DNA from: Sanderia malayensis
Lineage: Eukaryota; Cnidaria; Scyphozoa; Semaeostomeae; Pelagiidae
Assembly: GCA_013076295.1 (NCBI GenBank)
Contig: RQOL01000772.1
Span: 2,881,087-2,945,086, forward strand
Length of the DNA: 64,000 nucleotides
Direction of reading: 5' to 3'
Part shown: in pieces, positions 1 through 13,300 of the stretch
How the letters are laid out: the number at the start of each line of letters is the position of its first letter
Numbering within the stretch: the first letter of the stretch is position 1
Notes under the pieces: model-generated
The model's database searches: none
The model's input: the letters and a program-made list of their open reading frames with translations, nothing else
Told to the model about the DNA's origin: nothing
Position numbers and translations under genes: made by a program

Positions 1-157
1 TATTGTTTTCACAATCTGCTTTTAGTAGTTTTTACCGAAATACAAGATCTTAATGGATTTATATAAATTCTAATATTTAAAAGTATATTGCTTTGGCAAT
101 GTACCAGACCAAGAGGACCCAGTTCAAACCTATTTATAATGGGCTTGTAGTTCGTGG

Positions 158-243
158 TTCCGACGGTTCCTGGATTCGAACCTATGAAGGTTGCCCTTCA
201 AGGATACGAAATCCAGCGCCCTAACCACTAGGTTACACCACCG
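158..243 (-). repeat. tRNA-derived SINE head or tRNA pseudogene
   Basis: Read on the minus strand, an A-box-like TAACCTAGTGG (rc of about 226-236) is followed 44 bases later by a B-box GGTTCGAATCC (rc of 172-182). A short hairpin GAAGG-GCAA-CCTTC lies between them, like the long variable arm of a class II tRNA. The anticodon stem and T-stem pair poorly and the acceptor ends do not match. It is therefore better read as a tRNA-derived SINE head or a decayed tRNA than as a working gene. It lies in the NF1 intron just before the first visible exon. Confidence 0.45.
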
Positions 244-409
244 ATATTGCGAAAGATAGGCAAAATATTCCATTATGTATTTTTTGAACAAGTTTATAAA
301 CAGAACTCCATTTGTTATTTTGGTAGCCACACAGAACTTGTTATGGGACCGCATATTGCTATACTTTTATCTATTTTATTTAATTTTATTATTATTCATA
401 TTTTTCTAG

Positions 410-3400
410 ATGTGAGCGATAAACTGTTTATTTTGGTCGATGCTTACTCTGAGGCGACGAAGAAAAGAACCGCTACTTGGCCGCTACAAGTCATGGTACT
501 GCTGCTTTGTCAGGTAAGCAAACGTTTTCACGATTCAAGCACTACAAGCTGGGTGACGAAGCATTCATGGTGTGAACGAAATTTTCGCCACAAAGCCTAT
601 TTTAGATTTGCTATCTGTAAAACATGGAATCTTGGTTTCTGGAATGGAATGATATAGGATTGATTCAGATTTATATTTAGTATACAAAAGTATAAATTCG
701 ACGTGTTATTTTTTTATATGTTTGATTGTGTTAATGTGATTACTTTTATTTTAGCAATCTGTTCGCGAGGCTGCCGGTAATGGCGAACTCTCAAAAGGAC
801 AGAATTATGTCAAGGTAAAATGAATTTAAATATTCTTATATTTAAATTCATATATTCATATACTTATATATTTACTTTTTAAGTTTTTGCAAGCAACTTG
901 AGTATGTGTAGTTTAACGCAACGGTGTTTCAAATGCCTTTGTATGAATTAATTTGGTTGATAACAAAAAGATAGTTCGAATCTTTGAGTTAGATGTTGCT
1001 GTTGGAGCCATCTTGTACTGTTTTTTCTCAGAGAAATTTCTTAGAAAATCTCAAGAAAGCCTTGGTGAGCGGCAGTAAAGGTACAGCGGAGAGTGCCGTA
1101 ATAGCATGCGTGCAGCTTTGTAAAGCGTCAACGTTTATCACAAGGGAAGATAATGTTGTCTGCTTTTTGGTTGCTGAAGTTCTCAATGAGCTCAAAGTAT
1201 GTGTCTCTCTTGCTATTTACGACATTAGTATTCATACTAAGGCACCCTATTAATCCCCACGAAAAGAGATCGGTGTTGAGTATAATTAAAATCCAATAAG
1301 GTACAACACCCATTTGCCGGCACGTTAATTAATCTGTTCTAATTAAAAGTTATTGAATTTTCATAAGGTTGATCTTCTTCACTTTAAATTAGAACTAAGA
1401 CTTGCTTAAGTTCACATAATGTTTTCTTTCGTAGGCTTTGCTTTTCAACCCACATAAAGCCTTTCCTTCACCGACCGGTCTTTCATCAATCGATCTAATG
1501 ACCGACTGCTTTGTAGCGAGTTTCAGAATCAATTTCAGAAACAACCAACATTTTGAAGTTTGCTTCCACGTGGACTCACCTGCGGTTTTCCAACTTGCTT
1601 GTGTCAAGGGGCTCCACCGCATCGTCAAAGAGGTGAGCTGCGCATATGTTTTCGTCATTCATTGTTTATTGACCAGAGCTGTGTAAAATTAAATGAATTG
1701 ATTTCTTCTTGTAATGTACCGCTGGTGTTATAAGCAGATTACTAAAATACGGAACTAGGAACTGGGAATAGGAACTTGAGGGAATGTGGGGTGTGAATGG
1801 AAGATTCAATCTCGCTCTATTTTTTAGAAACCTCTAAGATGGTGGCCGAAAATCGATGTGTTGTACAGCAAAGCAACCCAACTTCGCGTGATGTTTCAAG
1901 TAAACTCTATTTATATTTTTTCTTTTTAAACCAATATCTTTTTCAGTAATAAATATGCTGATAATTTCTACAAACACCATACTGCGTGCAAGATATGTAT
2001 CTCTGAATTATGCCATCAATGTTGTTTGTATTGAATGTTGCATTTATATGTTCATTGCTTAGGCCTCGATAAAGAAAGTGGCGTCATCAGATCACCTTGC
2101 CAACAAGTCAACTCATATTCGTTCCTCGGTATGATAATTTATGCTAATTATGATAATTTTATTGCATTTGTATTGACTATTTAACTTGACATGATATACC
2201 GTCACGCTTTTCGTTTCTATACCACTTGTTGTTTAATCTGTTAAAACATTTTCGTAGATGGTCCCTCCACCAATTGCACGAATACGAGATCGCAAAAAAG
2301 AAGAGGAAATGACTCAATTTCAAAGAGAGGCTGAACTCTTGTATTGGATCGTAAAGCTTTTCAATGCTGACCCATTACTTGCCCTTCACGTGAGTATTTT
2401 CAAAATTAGAATCCATTGTTTTCACAGCCACCGGTCTTACGTAGTGAAGTTCCGACAAATCCAGGACATGATCTAAATGTCTACGAACAATGTGATGATG
2501 TAATCATGCAGATATTATAGTTGTTGTTGTTGTCGTGCTTGGCTTCGAGAAGGTTAACCTTCATTCTCTGTTTCATTAATTTATTCAAAGCATTTTGCAG
2601 AGGTATTGGTGTTGTCAGTTTATGCATAACAATTTGTATTTCTGTCTCAGAATCCCGAGAAAGCTGGCCATGAGATCCAGGCCAGCTCAATGCAGTTCAT
2701 TGATGGTTTGGTCACTGTTGCAATGAGCAACGAAGTGCCCGAAGTTTCTACCGAGGCAGCAGAGGTTGGTTTCCTTTTCAAGTTGATTGAATCGAGATTA
2801 CATCTTGTACTAGCTATAGATACATCTTGTTCAGCTCAGTATTCAACATCTATGAGATATTGAATGTTGAGTTGAATACAACTACGCTTCCTTTATCTTT
2901 TCTTGCAGACAATGTTATGCCTTCACTCACCAGACAATGTAGAACTGTGGAATCCCGAAGCACCCATTGCGACCTTCTGGGAAATAAGGTATGATGTTAT
3001 CCACCCCCGGGTAAACAACCTCGATGTACTGTTTTCGTTAAATATCCACCCGTGAAACGGGGTAGTTTGCTAAATATCGATTAAAAATTTGTGATACCTT
3101 ACATCCATTAGCTCTCATGTCATTTTCAACATTGCTGAACGACTACAGAACGACAAGAACGTCAACCAAGCAGGCAAGATGAAATGGCTGCAGAAAATTC
3201 TCAGAAAAAGAGTGCAATTTCTTACAAAGAACAAGGTAGCTACAGAACAAGGTTCACGATATATACATATTCAAGAAAACCACATTATTTGAGAATGATT
3301 TAGGGCGTGGAGCTATTTTGTTTTATTGTTTTGCTTTTAAACCTTCAGCCGTGTTTGTAATGGAGAAAACTCCACAAAAACTAATGTCAACAAAAGTCAG

Positions 3401-6400
3401 GAGATTGATAATACCAGCTTTGTTGGAGATGAAGTTGTGTATCTCATTTTTCAGGGGCATACATAAATTTTTTGTCAATAATAATATTGTTATTTCTCTT
3501 AATTTAACACAGGATCAAGCCGCGATTGGCACTCACATTTCAATTTGCACAGAGGCACTGTCGAAACTTGAGGTAAATTTCAACTCCATGATGCACTTGC
3601 CGGTTTGATTTGTGGCATACTCAGCACGAGCATAGCCATTACCCTATGGAGTGAGTGGCATACCTACGCCATTACCCTATGGAGTGAGTGTATTTATGAG
3701 GGTGGGCTGCCATCGCCATTGCTATTGCTATCCTGCATATCCGATCTCATTATCAATCTCATCGTAATTTGCAGACAATCTTTCTCGTGTCCCTGTGGAG
3801 CTCAGAATTGGACATTGTACAGCTTGCAATAGAGTGTTTTGCATTGATGCACGAAGAAGCTGGTTTGTTATCGTTGGATTGTGCACCGATTCACCCAGTT
3901 CCACTATCCACTGCGTATTACAAGTTTGCCAATGAAGCTCAGCAAATGACTACAGGTTGGTTGTTTTTGTCGTTTTTGTCGTTGTTGTTGTAGCCGTTGT
4001 TGTAGTTGTCGTCGTTGTTGTCGTTGTTGTTGTTGTTGTTGCTGCCGTTGTTGTAGTTGTCGTCGTTGTTGTCGTTGTTGTTGTTGTTGTTGCTGCCGTT
4101 GTTGTAGTTGTCGTCGTTGTTGTCGTTGTTGTCGTTGTTGTTGTTCTTGGATTTGTCGTTGTTGTTGTCGTTGTTGTTGTTAGATATCAAGTTCTATCGT
4201 GCTACCCCCGTCTTTCCTACTAACGTACCACTACAGTGCAATCTGTTCATTTATACGTGTGTGCTATTAGATCTAATTGCATAGATGTATAGATGTTTGT
4301 GTAGAGAAGACACGACGTCCTTGCTACATTTTGCAGACCAACCATGTTTTTGTTTTTCAAGGTCGTACTGCCTTACAGAAGAGGATCATGTCAATTTTGA
4401 AGCAAGTTAATGTTGCAACATCCGGCAATTTAGAAGTGAGTACTCTGGAAAATAAAGCTTCGTTCAACAAGTACTCTACAATACTCTTTATTTATTTTCA
4501 GATATCTTCATGATATTGTATATTGTAATCATCTTGTTTTCTTTTTTCCTCTGTTTGATTTATCTAGAGTTCTTTATTTTATTATTTCCTTTTTACGTTT
4601 CCTATTGTTTTGTTAATTTTTATTATTGCTGTATTTTTCTTTTCAACTTGTTCAAGTCCTTCTTGCCCAATAGATTCATCTAAAATGCTATTCATATTGC
4701 CGATATAATAATCTCTCTTTTCAGGCATGGGAACTGACTTTAAATCGATGGTACAAACTCACGAATGCTCTTATACATTACCCAACAAAGGAATTTCCCC
4801 CAATTGAATCATCAAAGGCCTCGGCTATAAGGAAAGGTCAATCTGGAGTAATCTCAGCCATGCCAAACGATTTATTAGAGGTATGCTCTGTTTTTTTTCT
4901 AACCATTTTCTAGTGGATCACTTCATCGATGTAATTGCTTTTTTTTCTTTTTGGTGATTTTCGATTTTTCTGGCGAGATGTATATCATTGTGTTGATTCT
5001 CCTTGCAATTTTTATTTCATTTTGAAGATATATATCGCAGAGTGGACGAATATGACTGGTTTTTTATGCTCGCTTGGAGGAATATGCGTTGCAACAGAAG
5101 ATCCAGGGTGAGTTAATGGTCTTTTCCAACTTTTCTATAAAAGATGAGTAAACTGCAACATAAACCTTGCTTTTGTTTCCTTTTTATTCTTGTTTATTGT
5201 CTTGTTTTGTCTTTTGTGTTTTTGTTTCGTTTCTTGTTGTCTTTTTTTTTTAATTTCAGCTTCTCATCTGTTGTCACTTTTATCATGCTTGCCAAATATT
5301 ACCTTGTGCAATGTATTTTTATTAAAATGCTCTTTTATGAATCGGCATCAATTTAATTAATTGCGATTTTATTTTGATTTATTCAGACAGATGCTCAGAA
5401 CAACAAGTGTTATGAGCCAGAAGTCATTTCATGGTGCAAACACAAACCCTGGATTTACAGACACTTTACCAGATTCCACAGTCAACAGGTAACCGGATTA
5501 CCAGTGAACTAGAACTGTCTAATTTCCCAGGTCATGAAGCAATTCTTTGCATTGGTAAATAACGCTTGACAACATGCTAACACCAACCAATCAATCTCTT
5601 CTAACCCTGCAGGATGATAAGTCAAATGCTAACACTTCTCGTGTGTAATAACGAGCAAACTGCCCTTCACATCCGAAATGGAGTAAAAGAACCGTTGGGT
5701 GCAGATCTCAGTCCACTACTTTACAAGTCATTTTTCACCCTTTGCAAAGCAACAACGCAGTGCTTCTTTCCTGACGGCCAGGTGCGTATCTGCTATAAAT
5801 ATCAATATTGAATTAATACTATTATCTGTTGTACTGTTATTGGTACTGCTATTTTTACCAGCACTAGTGCTTTTGAAAGCATTAAGCATTATGAAAACAC
5901 AACATGCATTATGCTGATGCAATTTTTTATTTGAATGGCGCAGGTTGATGCGAATGCTTCAAACACAGTGTACGTGGAGCAGATTCTCTACATACTGAAG
6001 ACAATGCTGGATACGAAATCAGATGAAGTGATAAGCATGCTGGGGTACATGCCTGTCGAAGAATTAGTGCTGCCTCTCATTAAGTAAGTGTTGAAAAAGA
6101 TTCTTTGTTCACTCTTGGGTCCTTTGGATTGATTGAGACATCTGGTGGAATGGAATTATTGTGGTGTCCTCTTGAATACCATTCAGTTGATTTTTGGCAC
6201 AGTGCATTTTGATGAAAAACAAGGATGCTTCGTTATATCTTGTGCTTTTAACCCCCCGTTTCAGGGATGCATGTTTAACAAAAAACACTATATAGAGATT
6301 GCCTAACCGGGGGTGCGTGCGTAATGTTATACACAATGATATAACACGACTCCGCACGATTCGTGCAGACAACTGTGATGCCAATTGGCGGCCATTTTGA

Positions 6401-9400
6401 AGAGGGGCAAATAGCTTTTGTAAATCAATGAGTTCAAAGTTAAATGCTCTCTTTGGAGGAAAATAATGGTAAACAAAGTTGACATATGCATGCTTTTGCA
6501 GAGCATACAATGAGGTTACTAGCAAAATTTCGATAATGACAAAAAACGTTTCAAATGTCGGTATTTTGTTTATTTTTTACGGCACGAGGCAACAAGCCTA
6601 AATTAATCGAATGACCAAAACAGTTGTTGAATTAAAAATCTTGGATGTACTGGATTGTAAGCTCTAATTGAAGGCAAGTGACAGGATTTTGATATCCCAA
6701 AAGCTTACTGAAATATTAGCTAATGCAACACTTCTCCAATTCGAAAGGAATCGCAATTTTTTATTATACAAAATAAAAGGATAACGCACCAATGAAGCTT
6801 AAGGTGCTAAAATTATTAAAAGACGTTCATAAAGCAAGAACTTACCAACGTAGCCATTGAGCTTTTCCTGGTTCGAACCGATTATGATTGATCCATGGGC
6901 CTAAATAACCATTCCATCTTCTTGCAACATGGTACATTCCTCTTTCTGACTTAGAAATGAAAGGACAAAATTGAAGAGCTCCCGAAACCTTGACTTCATC
7001 TTGCAGAAAATCTCTTTTTCAAACAGTAACCTGAAATAAGCGAATGCAATAAATTGAACTGAAGCAAGGCAAAGTTCCTCCATTACTGGGCCTACTAAAC
7101 TTCGATCGTTTCTTGTAGCAACATATCCTCCTTTATTCACTTGCAATGACTTGAAAAACAATTGCCAAAGCTTGAAGAACTTTCAAAAAGTAGCTTGAAA
7201 GCCACCCAAATCTTCTTGCAATCCAAAGGGCGCCAAAAACTGAAACAGGCCGAAGCAAAGCTCAAAGTTCAACCATCAACGATCCTAACAAGGCACTCTG
7301 CACATATACGTCATAGATGCTCCTGCGCAGTGGCACAAATATAGAACTGCGCATACACACCCACCTTTGCCCATCTAGCCCTAACCTTAACCCTAACTCT
7401 AACCCTAACCCTAACCCTAACCCTAAGGCCAATGCATCAACCAGCGTCACGTCGCATATGCTCCTGCGCAGTACCTGAAGAAATGCTACTGCGCATACTG
7501 ACCACCTTTCTCCTCCGCATGACGTAACCCTAACCCTAACTCTACCCCTAACCCTAACCCTAACCCTAAGGCCAATGCATCAACCAGCGTCACGTCGCAT
7601 GTGCTCCTGCGCAGTATCTATATATATGCTACTGCGCATACTGACCACCTTTCTCCTCCGCATGACATAACCCTAACCCTAACCCTAAGCCTATGGCCAA
7701 TGCATCAACCAGCGTCACGTCACATATGCTCCTGCGCAGTACCAATATATATACTACTGCGCATTTTCACCACCTTTCTCCTCCGCAAACCCTAAGCCAA
7801 GCCTATGGCCAATGCCTCCGCAATAACACCATAGCGTCATACATACTCCTGCGCAGTAACGCTGCTAACGCTACTGCGCATTATCACCACCTTTCTCCTC
7901 CGCAAACCCTAACCCTAAGCCCTAAGCCTTACCCTAAGCCTATGTATCATACAAGGCACTTTGTAAATATACGTCATAAAAACTCCTGGGCAGTAGCACA
8001 TAACTCAACACGAATAAGAAATTAAGTATAAAGCTAAAGAAATATTCAAATTTCAGATGGTCAATATATCCCCGGGGAAACTAAAATCTATTACATCATA
8101 AGCATGATCCTAACAATGACAGATATATCCTTGAAACATTGACGGCTTGTTAATTAAAAAATAAATGCCTTATCAAAATAGGATGAGTCAAATACAAGTA
8201 TAACGCATCGACGAAGCTTAAGGTGCTAAAAATTATTAAAAGACGCTCATAAAGCAAGAACTTACCATCGTAGCCATTGAGCTATGCCTTGCTCGAACCG
8301 ATTAAGATTGATCCATGGGCCTAAATAGCCATTCCATCTTCCTGTAACATGGTACATCCCCTTTTCTGACTTGTTTGACTTTCCGAAATCCTCTTGCAAT
8401 CAAACGGTTGCCACAAACTGAAACAGGCCGAAGCAAAGCTCAAAGCTCACCCATCAATGGGCCTAAAAAGCTTCGGTGGGTTTTCTTCTTGCAGCATCGA
8501 ACACTCCTTCTTCTTCCAGCTAAAATAATTCAAAAAATAACAATAGTGACGTTGTTAAATATTATACAAAGAACTTGGACACAACATCACACTATAATTG
8601 TTCCCAAAAAAAGCTAACTATGGCAAATTTCAAAACAATAATCCTAAGCCTATGTATCACTCAAGGCAGTCTGCACATATACGTCACAAATACTTCTGCG
8701 CAGTAGGACATAAATGGAACTGCGCATACACACCCACCTTTGCCCATCTGGCCCTAACCCTAACCCTAAGCCCAAGCCTATAGTCAATGCCTTCGCAATG
8801 ATACCATTACGTCATACCTGCTCCTGCGCAGTAACGACACTTACGCTACTGCGCATTCTCACCACCTTTCTCCTCCGCAAACCCTAAGCCTAAAGCCTAA
8901 GCCTATGGCCAATGCCTGCGCAACTACATTATCTTTCATAATGTCGCAATAGGTGCTTCGGGATTCCAAAGGAGGAGGTGCCCAGCAGGTTAACGCAAGC
9001 GCCATTGCTATTAGCTCGTAGTCGAGGATTAAGCATAAGGCAGCCATGATCCAAGTCATGATTAAGAGAGACAGAAAGATTATCGATACATGAAAGAAAT
9101 TGACTTAGATCGTAGTCTTATTTTTGTACTTTTTTAATTGACGCATGCTTCTATTTTGTTTTGTAGGTATGTGAGAACACTGCCGTTGAAGGTGCAATGT
9201 CTTATTGTGAAAGCAAAAATGTGTCAGCTTGTTGAAAGCGTAAGTAGACGAAATTAAAAGACGAAATATAATCCGAAAAATTTAACTAATATCGCAAATA
9301 TTATGGAGTTCAATGAACGGTTTTTAAATTCAAAAAATGTTACTTTCCGAATATGTCCCGAATACGTATCTTCTTTCAATGGGGATGGTTTAGCGCACTC

Positions 9401-10351
9401 GGGGCTCCTCTGCTAGTACCAGTATGTGAACACTTGACAATTATAGTTTATAATTTGTTGATATTTATTTTTTGACATTTATTTTTGTTTTTTAGTTGAT
9501 GGCAAGACGTAGTGAGTTGTCATTTCGCCAAGAAATGAAATTCAGAAACAAAATCGTCGAATATTTGACTGAATGGGTTCTGCATGCTTCAACAACAGTC
9601 GAAGAAGTTCCACCAGAAATTCTCGCTATTTCGTGGTAAGCTAACATTTCTTCTCTCGCCCAACGTCATTGTAGCCGAAACCATTGCAGCGAGCACTGGT
9701 GCATTGCCCATAATGCTACATCATTCAGCTATCAACGTCCATACGATGAAAATCAATAGATATGAATATTTGTCCAATTGGAGATCGCTATACGAGGATG
9801 AGGTTCTCTTGGATCCATCAGTGCACAACTATTGAATGTTTTGAGTAACTGTCCTTATTGTTAATATTTTCAGTACCTTGGATGAAGCGGCTATGAAAGC
9901 AATCGTTGTGCTTTTGAAGAATTTGCCACTGCAGCCAGAGACTGTGGAATCTGATATCGTGGAAGCTAAATCGTGTCTCTTTCTCAAGTAAGTTTAGCAA
10001 TCCTTCACTCCCATCCCCCGTGTTTCTCTTTTAATGCTTTTAATGAGTTTTTCATTTTTAATAATTAATTATCATGAAATCGTTGGCTTTTCCATAAATG
10101 ATTCACTACGCTGGTATTTCAATATATTTTGCAACAGCACTTCTCAGCTGCAACTCTATAATTTGTATTGATTTCTCGTAGATATTTCACGCTGTTTATG
10201 AACATATTGAACAAATGCTACGAAGTTCAGGACTATAAAGAGGCGGCTATCACCCTTGCACCACATTATGCCAACCTTAGAGGCAGCACTGTGCAGGCAA
10301 TGTCCAACATGCTCAGTGCTAATATTGACAGCGGACTCATGCACTCCATCG
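410..10351 (+). CDS. NF1: NF1 part 1: N-terminal and central alpha-solenoid exons
   Basis: Exons: 410-513, 755-814, 1032-1196, 1435-1632, 1828-1899, 2063-2128, 2258-2389, 2651-2764, 2909-2988, 3112-3235, 3513-3572, 3775-3955, 4362-4435, 4725-4880, 5028-5107, 5387-5488, 5613-5781, 5944-6083, 9167-9239, 9496-9635, 9874-9987, 10182-10351. The first visible exon starts in phase 1, so at least one coding exon lies upstream. This part forms the N-terminal HEAT/ARM-like scaffold of the neurofibromin dimer. Matches to human NF1 are clear at [34 protein letters not shown] and [11 protein letters not shown]. The vertebrate cysteine/serine-rich stretch is shorter here. The 3513-3572 exon is the least conserved and rests mainly on splice phase. 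Confidence 0.9.
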
Positions 10352-13300
10352 GTATGTACTAACACAATGCCATCACTCTTATATCTTCACGACTGTGCAC
10401 TGAAGCATAGTTTCCATATAGTCGTTGAGGGTCGCTGAGGGTCGCTGAAAGGATTAAATATCACACAGAGACATTGTCCAAAGTTGATTTTCATACTTTG
10501 AGCGACCCTCAACGACCCTCAACGACTGTATGGAAACCAGGTTTAATACTTTCCACATGCGTTTACCTAGAGTTCTGAAACTACTATACGATACTGCTAT
10601 GCAATTGACACCTTGATATATACCGAAGAGTAGTGCTGTTACCACAAGTATCGTGTCTCTGGTGCTTAGTAATATCGAAGGTTGTTGTAGAAGAAACCCA
10701 TGATCCCCTTGTTAACTCTATTTATTTACACTTCTTTCACGAGCAATCGTGGAAAAGTCCTCGATGCATTGATGAAAACTCCATTTACTTATAAACTCCA
10801 TTATATCGAGAAAGCGTTTTGTGTGTATATCTTGCGATTGTTTTCTTTAGGCTTGGGCTATCACGAAGACCCCCAAACGAGGTCAACCTTCATGGAAGTA
10901 TTGACTGATATTTTGAAGCAGGTAAGCGAAACAATTCACATCTTCGCGATATCTTTGAGACTGATAATAAATAGATGTTGATCTGTACTTCATATAACTT
11001 CACTTCACTTTTATTTCTTTCTCTTAATAATGACGCAGATTCTTATTGCGCTCCATTCGCGATATGTTGTGGAACGAGATAATATAGAGCATTTTGTATT
11101 TGCCTCGCATAGGGAACTGAATTCGAGAATCTGGCGGAGACTGTTCTTGAAGATCGATTCGAGAGGCTTGTTAATCTGGTCACCTGGATGAGTGAAGATG
11201 GGGATTTGCCAATTGCAATGGCATTAACCAACGTCACACTATCTGAGCAACTGGTATGCATTTGCACTTCTATAATCCAACATCGGTTAATTGAACACAC
11301 GTTTTTACTGTAATGAACTTGTTACAGCCACGCGAAGTTTGCTCCCATATGCGTTCATAATAACTAAGATAATTTTTATTCATGGGTATGATATTTCATT
11401 GTTGTTATTTTGATGATTTTGTAGTATTTATTTTCTTTCATATAGGATGATTTGGCCCTTGTTTTTGTCACGATTTTCGACTCGAAAAACATGCTCCGTG
11501 AATTGTTCTCAAACCTTTTCAAACAAGAGGTAGAGTTTTTTTGTTTTATACTTCACGCAAAGTTTTATTATTTCATCACGTGCCCACTCAGAGTTTGTTT
11601 TGTCCATTCTTACAGCAACACCACCCCCGTGGCAATATAACAATTTGTATCGAATCCTATTCTCCATTGCGAAAATACCGGGGGTTCTTAACATTATGTT
11701 GCATCATTGTTTTCAAGGTGGAACTGGCCGAAGGCATGCAGACACTTTTCCGTGGCAATAGTTTGGCAAGCAAGACAATGGCCTACGCATTCAAGTTGTA
11801 TGGTGGCAGCTATTTACGTCGTCTGCTTGAACCTGGCATGGCAGTAATGGTACACGACTGTGAATCATCATACGAAGTTGACCCAACCAGGTGAGGCTGG
11901 AGTAATGTGCATGGTCTTGTGTAACCTAGTGTTATATGGTGCTTGTATGGCCGTGGTCGTTTTACCTGTAAGCTGTACAGTGTATGGACTATTTACCATG
12001 TTTCTTTGAAGTTCTGTGGTCTTTGTACCTTGGTCGTTTGACGTTCTATGGTCTCTTTACCTCGTTCCTTTGAAGTTCTATAGTCTGTTTACTTTGGTCC
12101 TTTGAAGTTCTATGGTCTGTTTACCTCGTTCCTTTTAAGTTCTATGGTCTGTTTACCTCGTTCCTTTGAAGTTCTATGGTCTGTTTACCTCGTTCCTTTG
12201 AAGTTCTATGGTCTGTTTACCTCGTTCCTTTTAAGTTCTTTGATCTCTTTACCTTTGTCCTTTGAAGTTCTACAGTCTTTTTACCTTGGTCTTTTTTGCT
12301 ATGGTATTTTTATGTTATTTCTTTCTTTCCGCCTCCGATGCTTCAATGCCCTGATAATTAATTGCCTTGTCTTTTAGAGTTGAGAAAAATGAAAACATCG
12401 GGTCTAATGCAAAAAATCTTCTCTTCTTGGCTCAGTCATTGATTGATCGCCTCATCGATTCTGCAGAAAGGTAAACAGTTCTATTTACCCCCCCCCCCTG
12501 TAGTCATCATTATATTCATTCTAAGCATGTCATTTGCTTTCTATTTTTGCATGTTCCCTATCTCTTTTTAAATCTTATAGTCTTCACCTACATCTAATTT
12601 ATTTGTTTTTTTTTCAGTTTTCCGGAACAGTTAAGCATACTCTGCTATTGCCTAAACAAGGTACATTAATGCCTGGTTTCTTTTCTTTCTATATATCACG
12701 TAGGAAAAGATGTCCTTGCAGGCTATTTTTACTATTATTACAGCTACTATTTTTCTATATATGATGAGAATTAAGAGTATGGATCATGAACTTTAATTTG
12801 TTTTAGGCTGTTCATGAAAGATTTCCTTCCAACACATACGTAGCTGTAGCAAGTGCTGTGTTTCTAAGATTTTTCAACCCTGCAATTGGTGAGCATATCA
12901 TCTCCTCCTTTTCTACTTTTTCCCATCTATTTGTAACTTTATGTGATAAATAGTAAGAAATGTTAACAAATATGATCTTTACTTCAGTATCACCTCACAC
13001 AAGCAATATCATTGCCCAGCCACCATCAGATAAAATGAGACGTGGGCTGAGATACACATCAAAGGTGAATAACTTCATATATATTTCTTATGGCTCATAT
13101 TTCAACTTGGTAATTGTCCACTCTTGTATGCTTCTTACACAGTCGATTTTATATAACTCGAACCCGTGTTATTCGAACCCGCCCAGCTTGAACGAAATTC
13201 TCTATCTCTTCAAAAGTTCCTCAAGCCGAATGTTTTCACGATTTCGAATTACAATTGTGATATTATGAATTAATCATGTTTATCATAACTTATGTATTTT

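Noticed and set aside
3957..4223. Poly-valine and poly-asparagine reading frames
   Set aside because: Products of the GTT microsatellite within an intron.
7162..8025. Several short frames across the telomeric repeat region
   Set aside because: Composed of CCCTAA and hairpin repeats; no conserved domain.
12102..12377. 91-codon reading frame with repeated SFEVLWS-like peptides
   Set aside because: Frame opened by the intronic 32-bp minisatellite; bounded by conserved NF1 exons.
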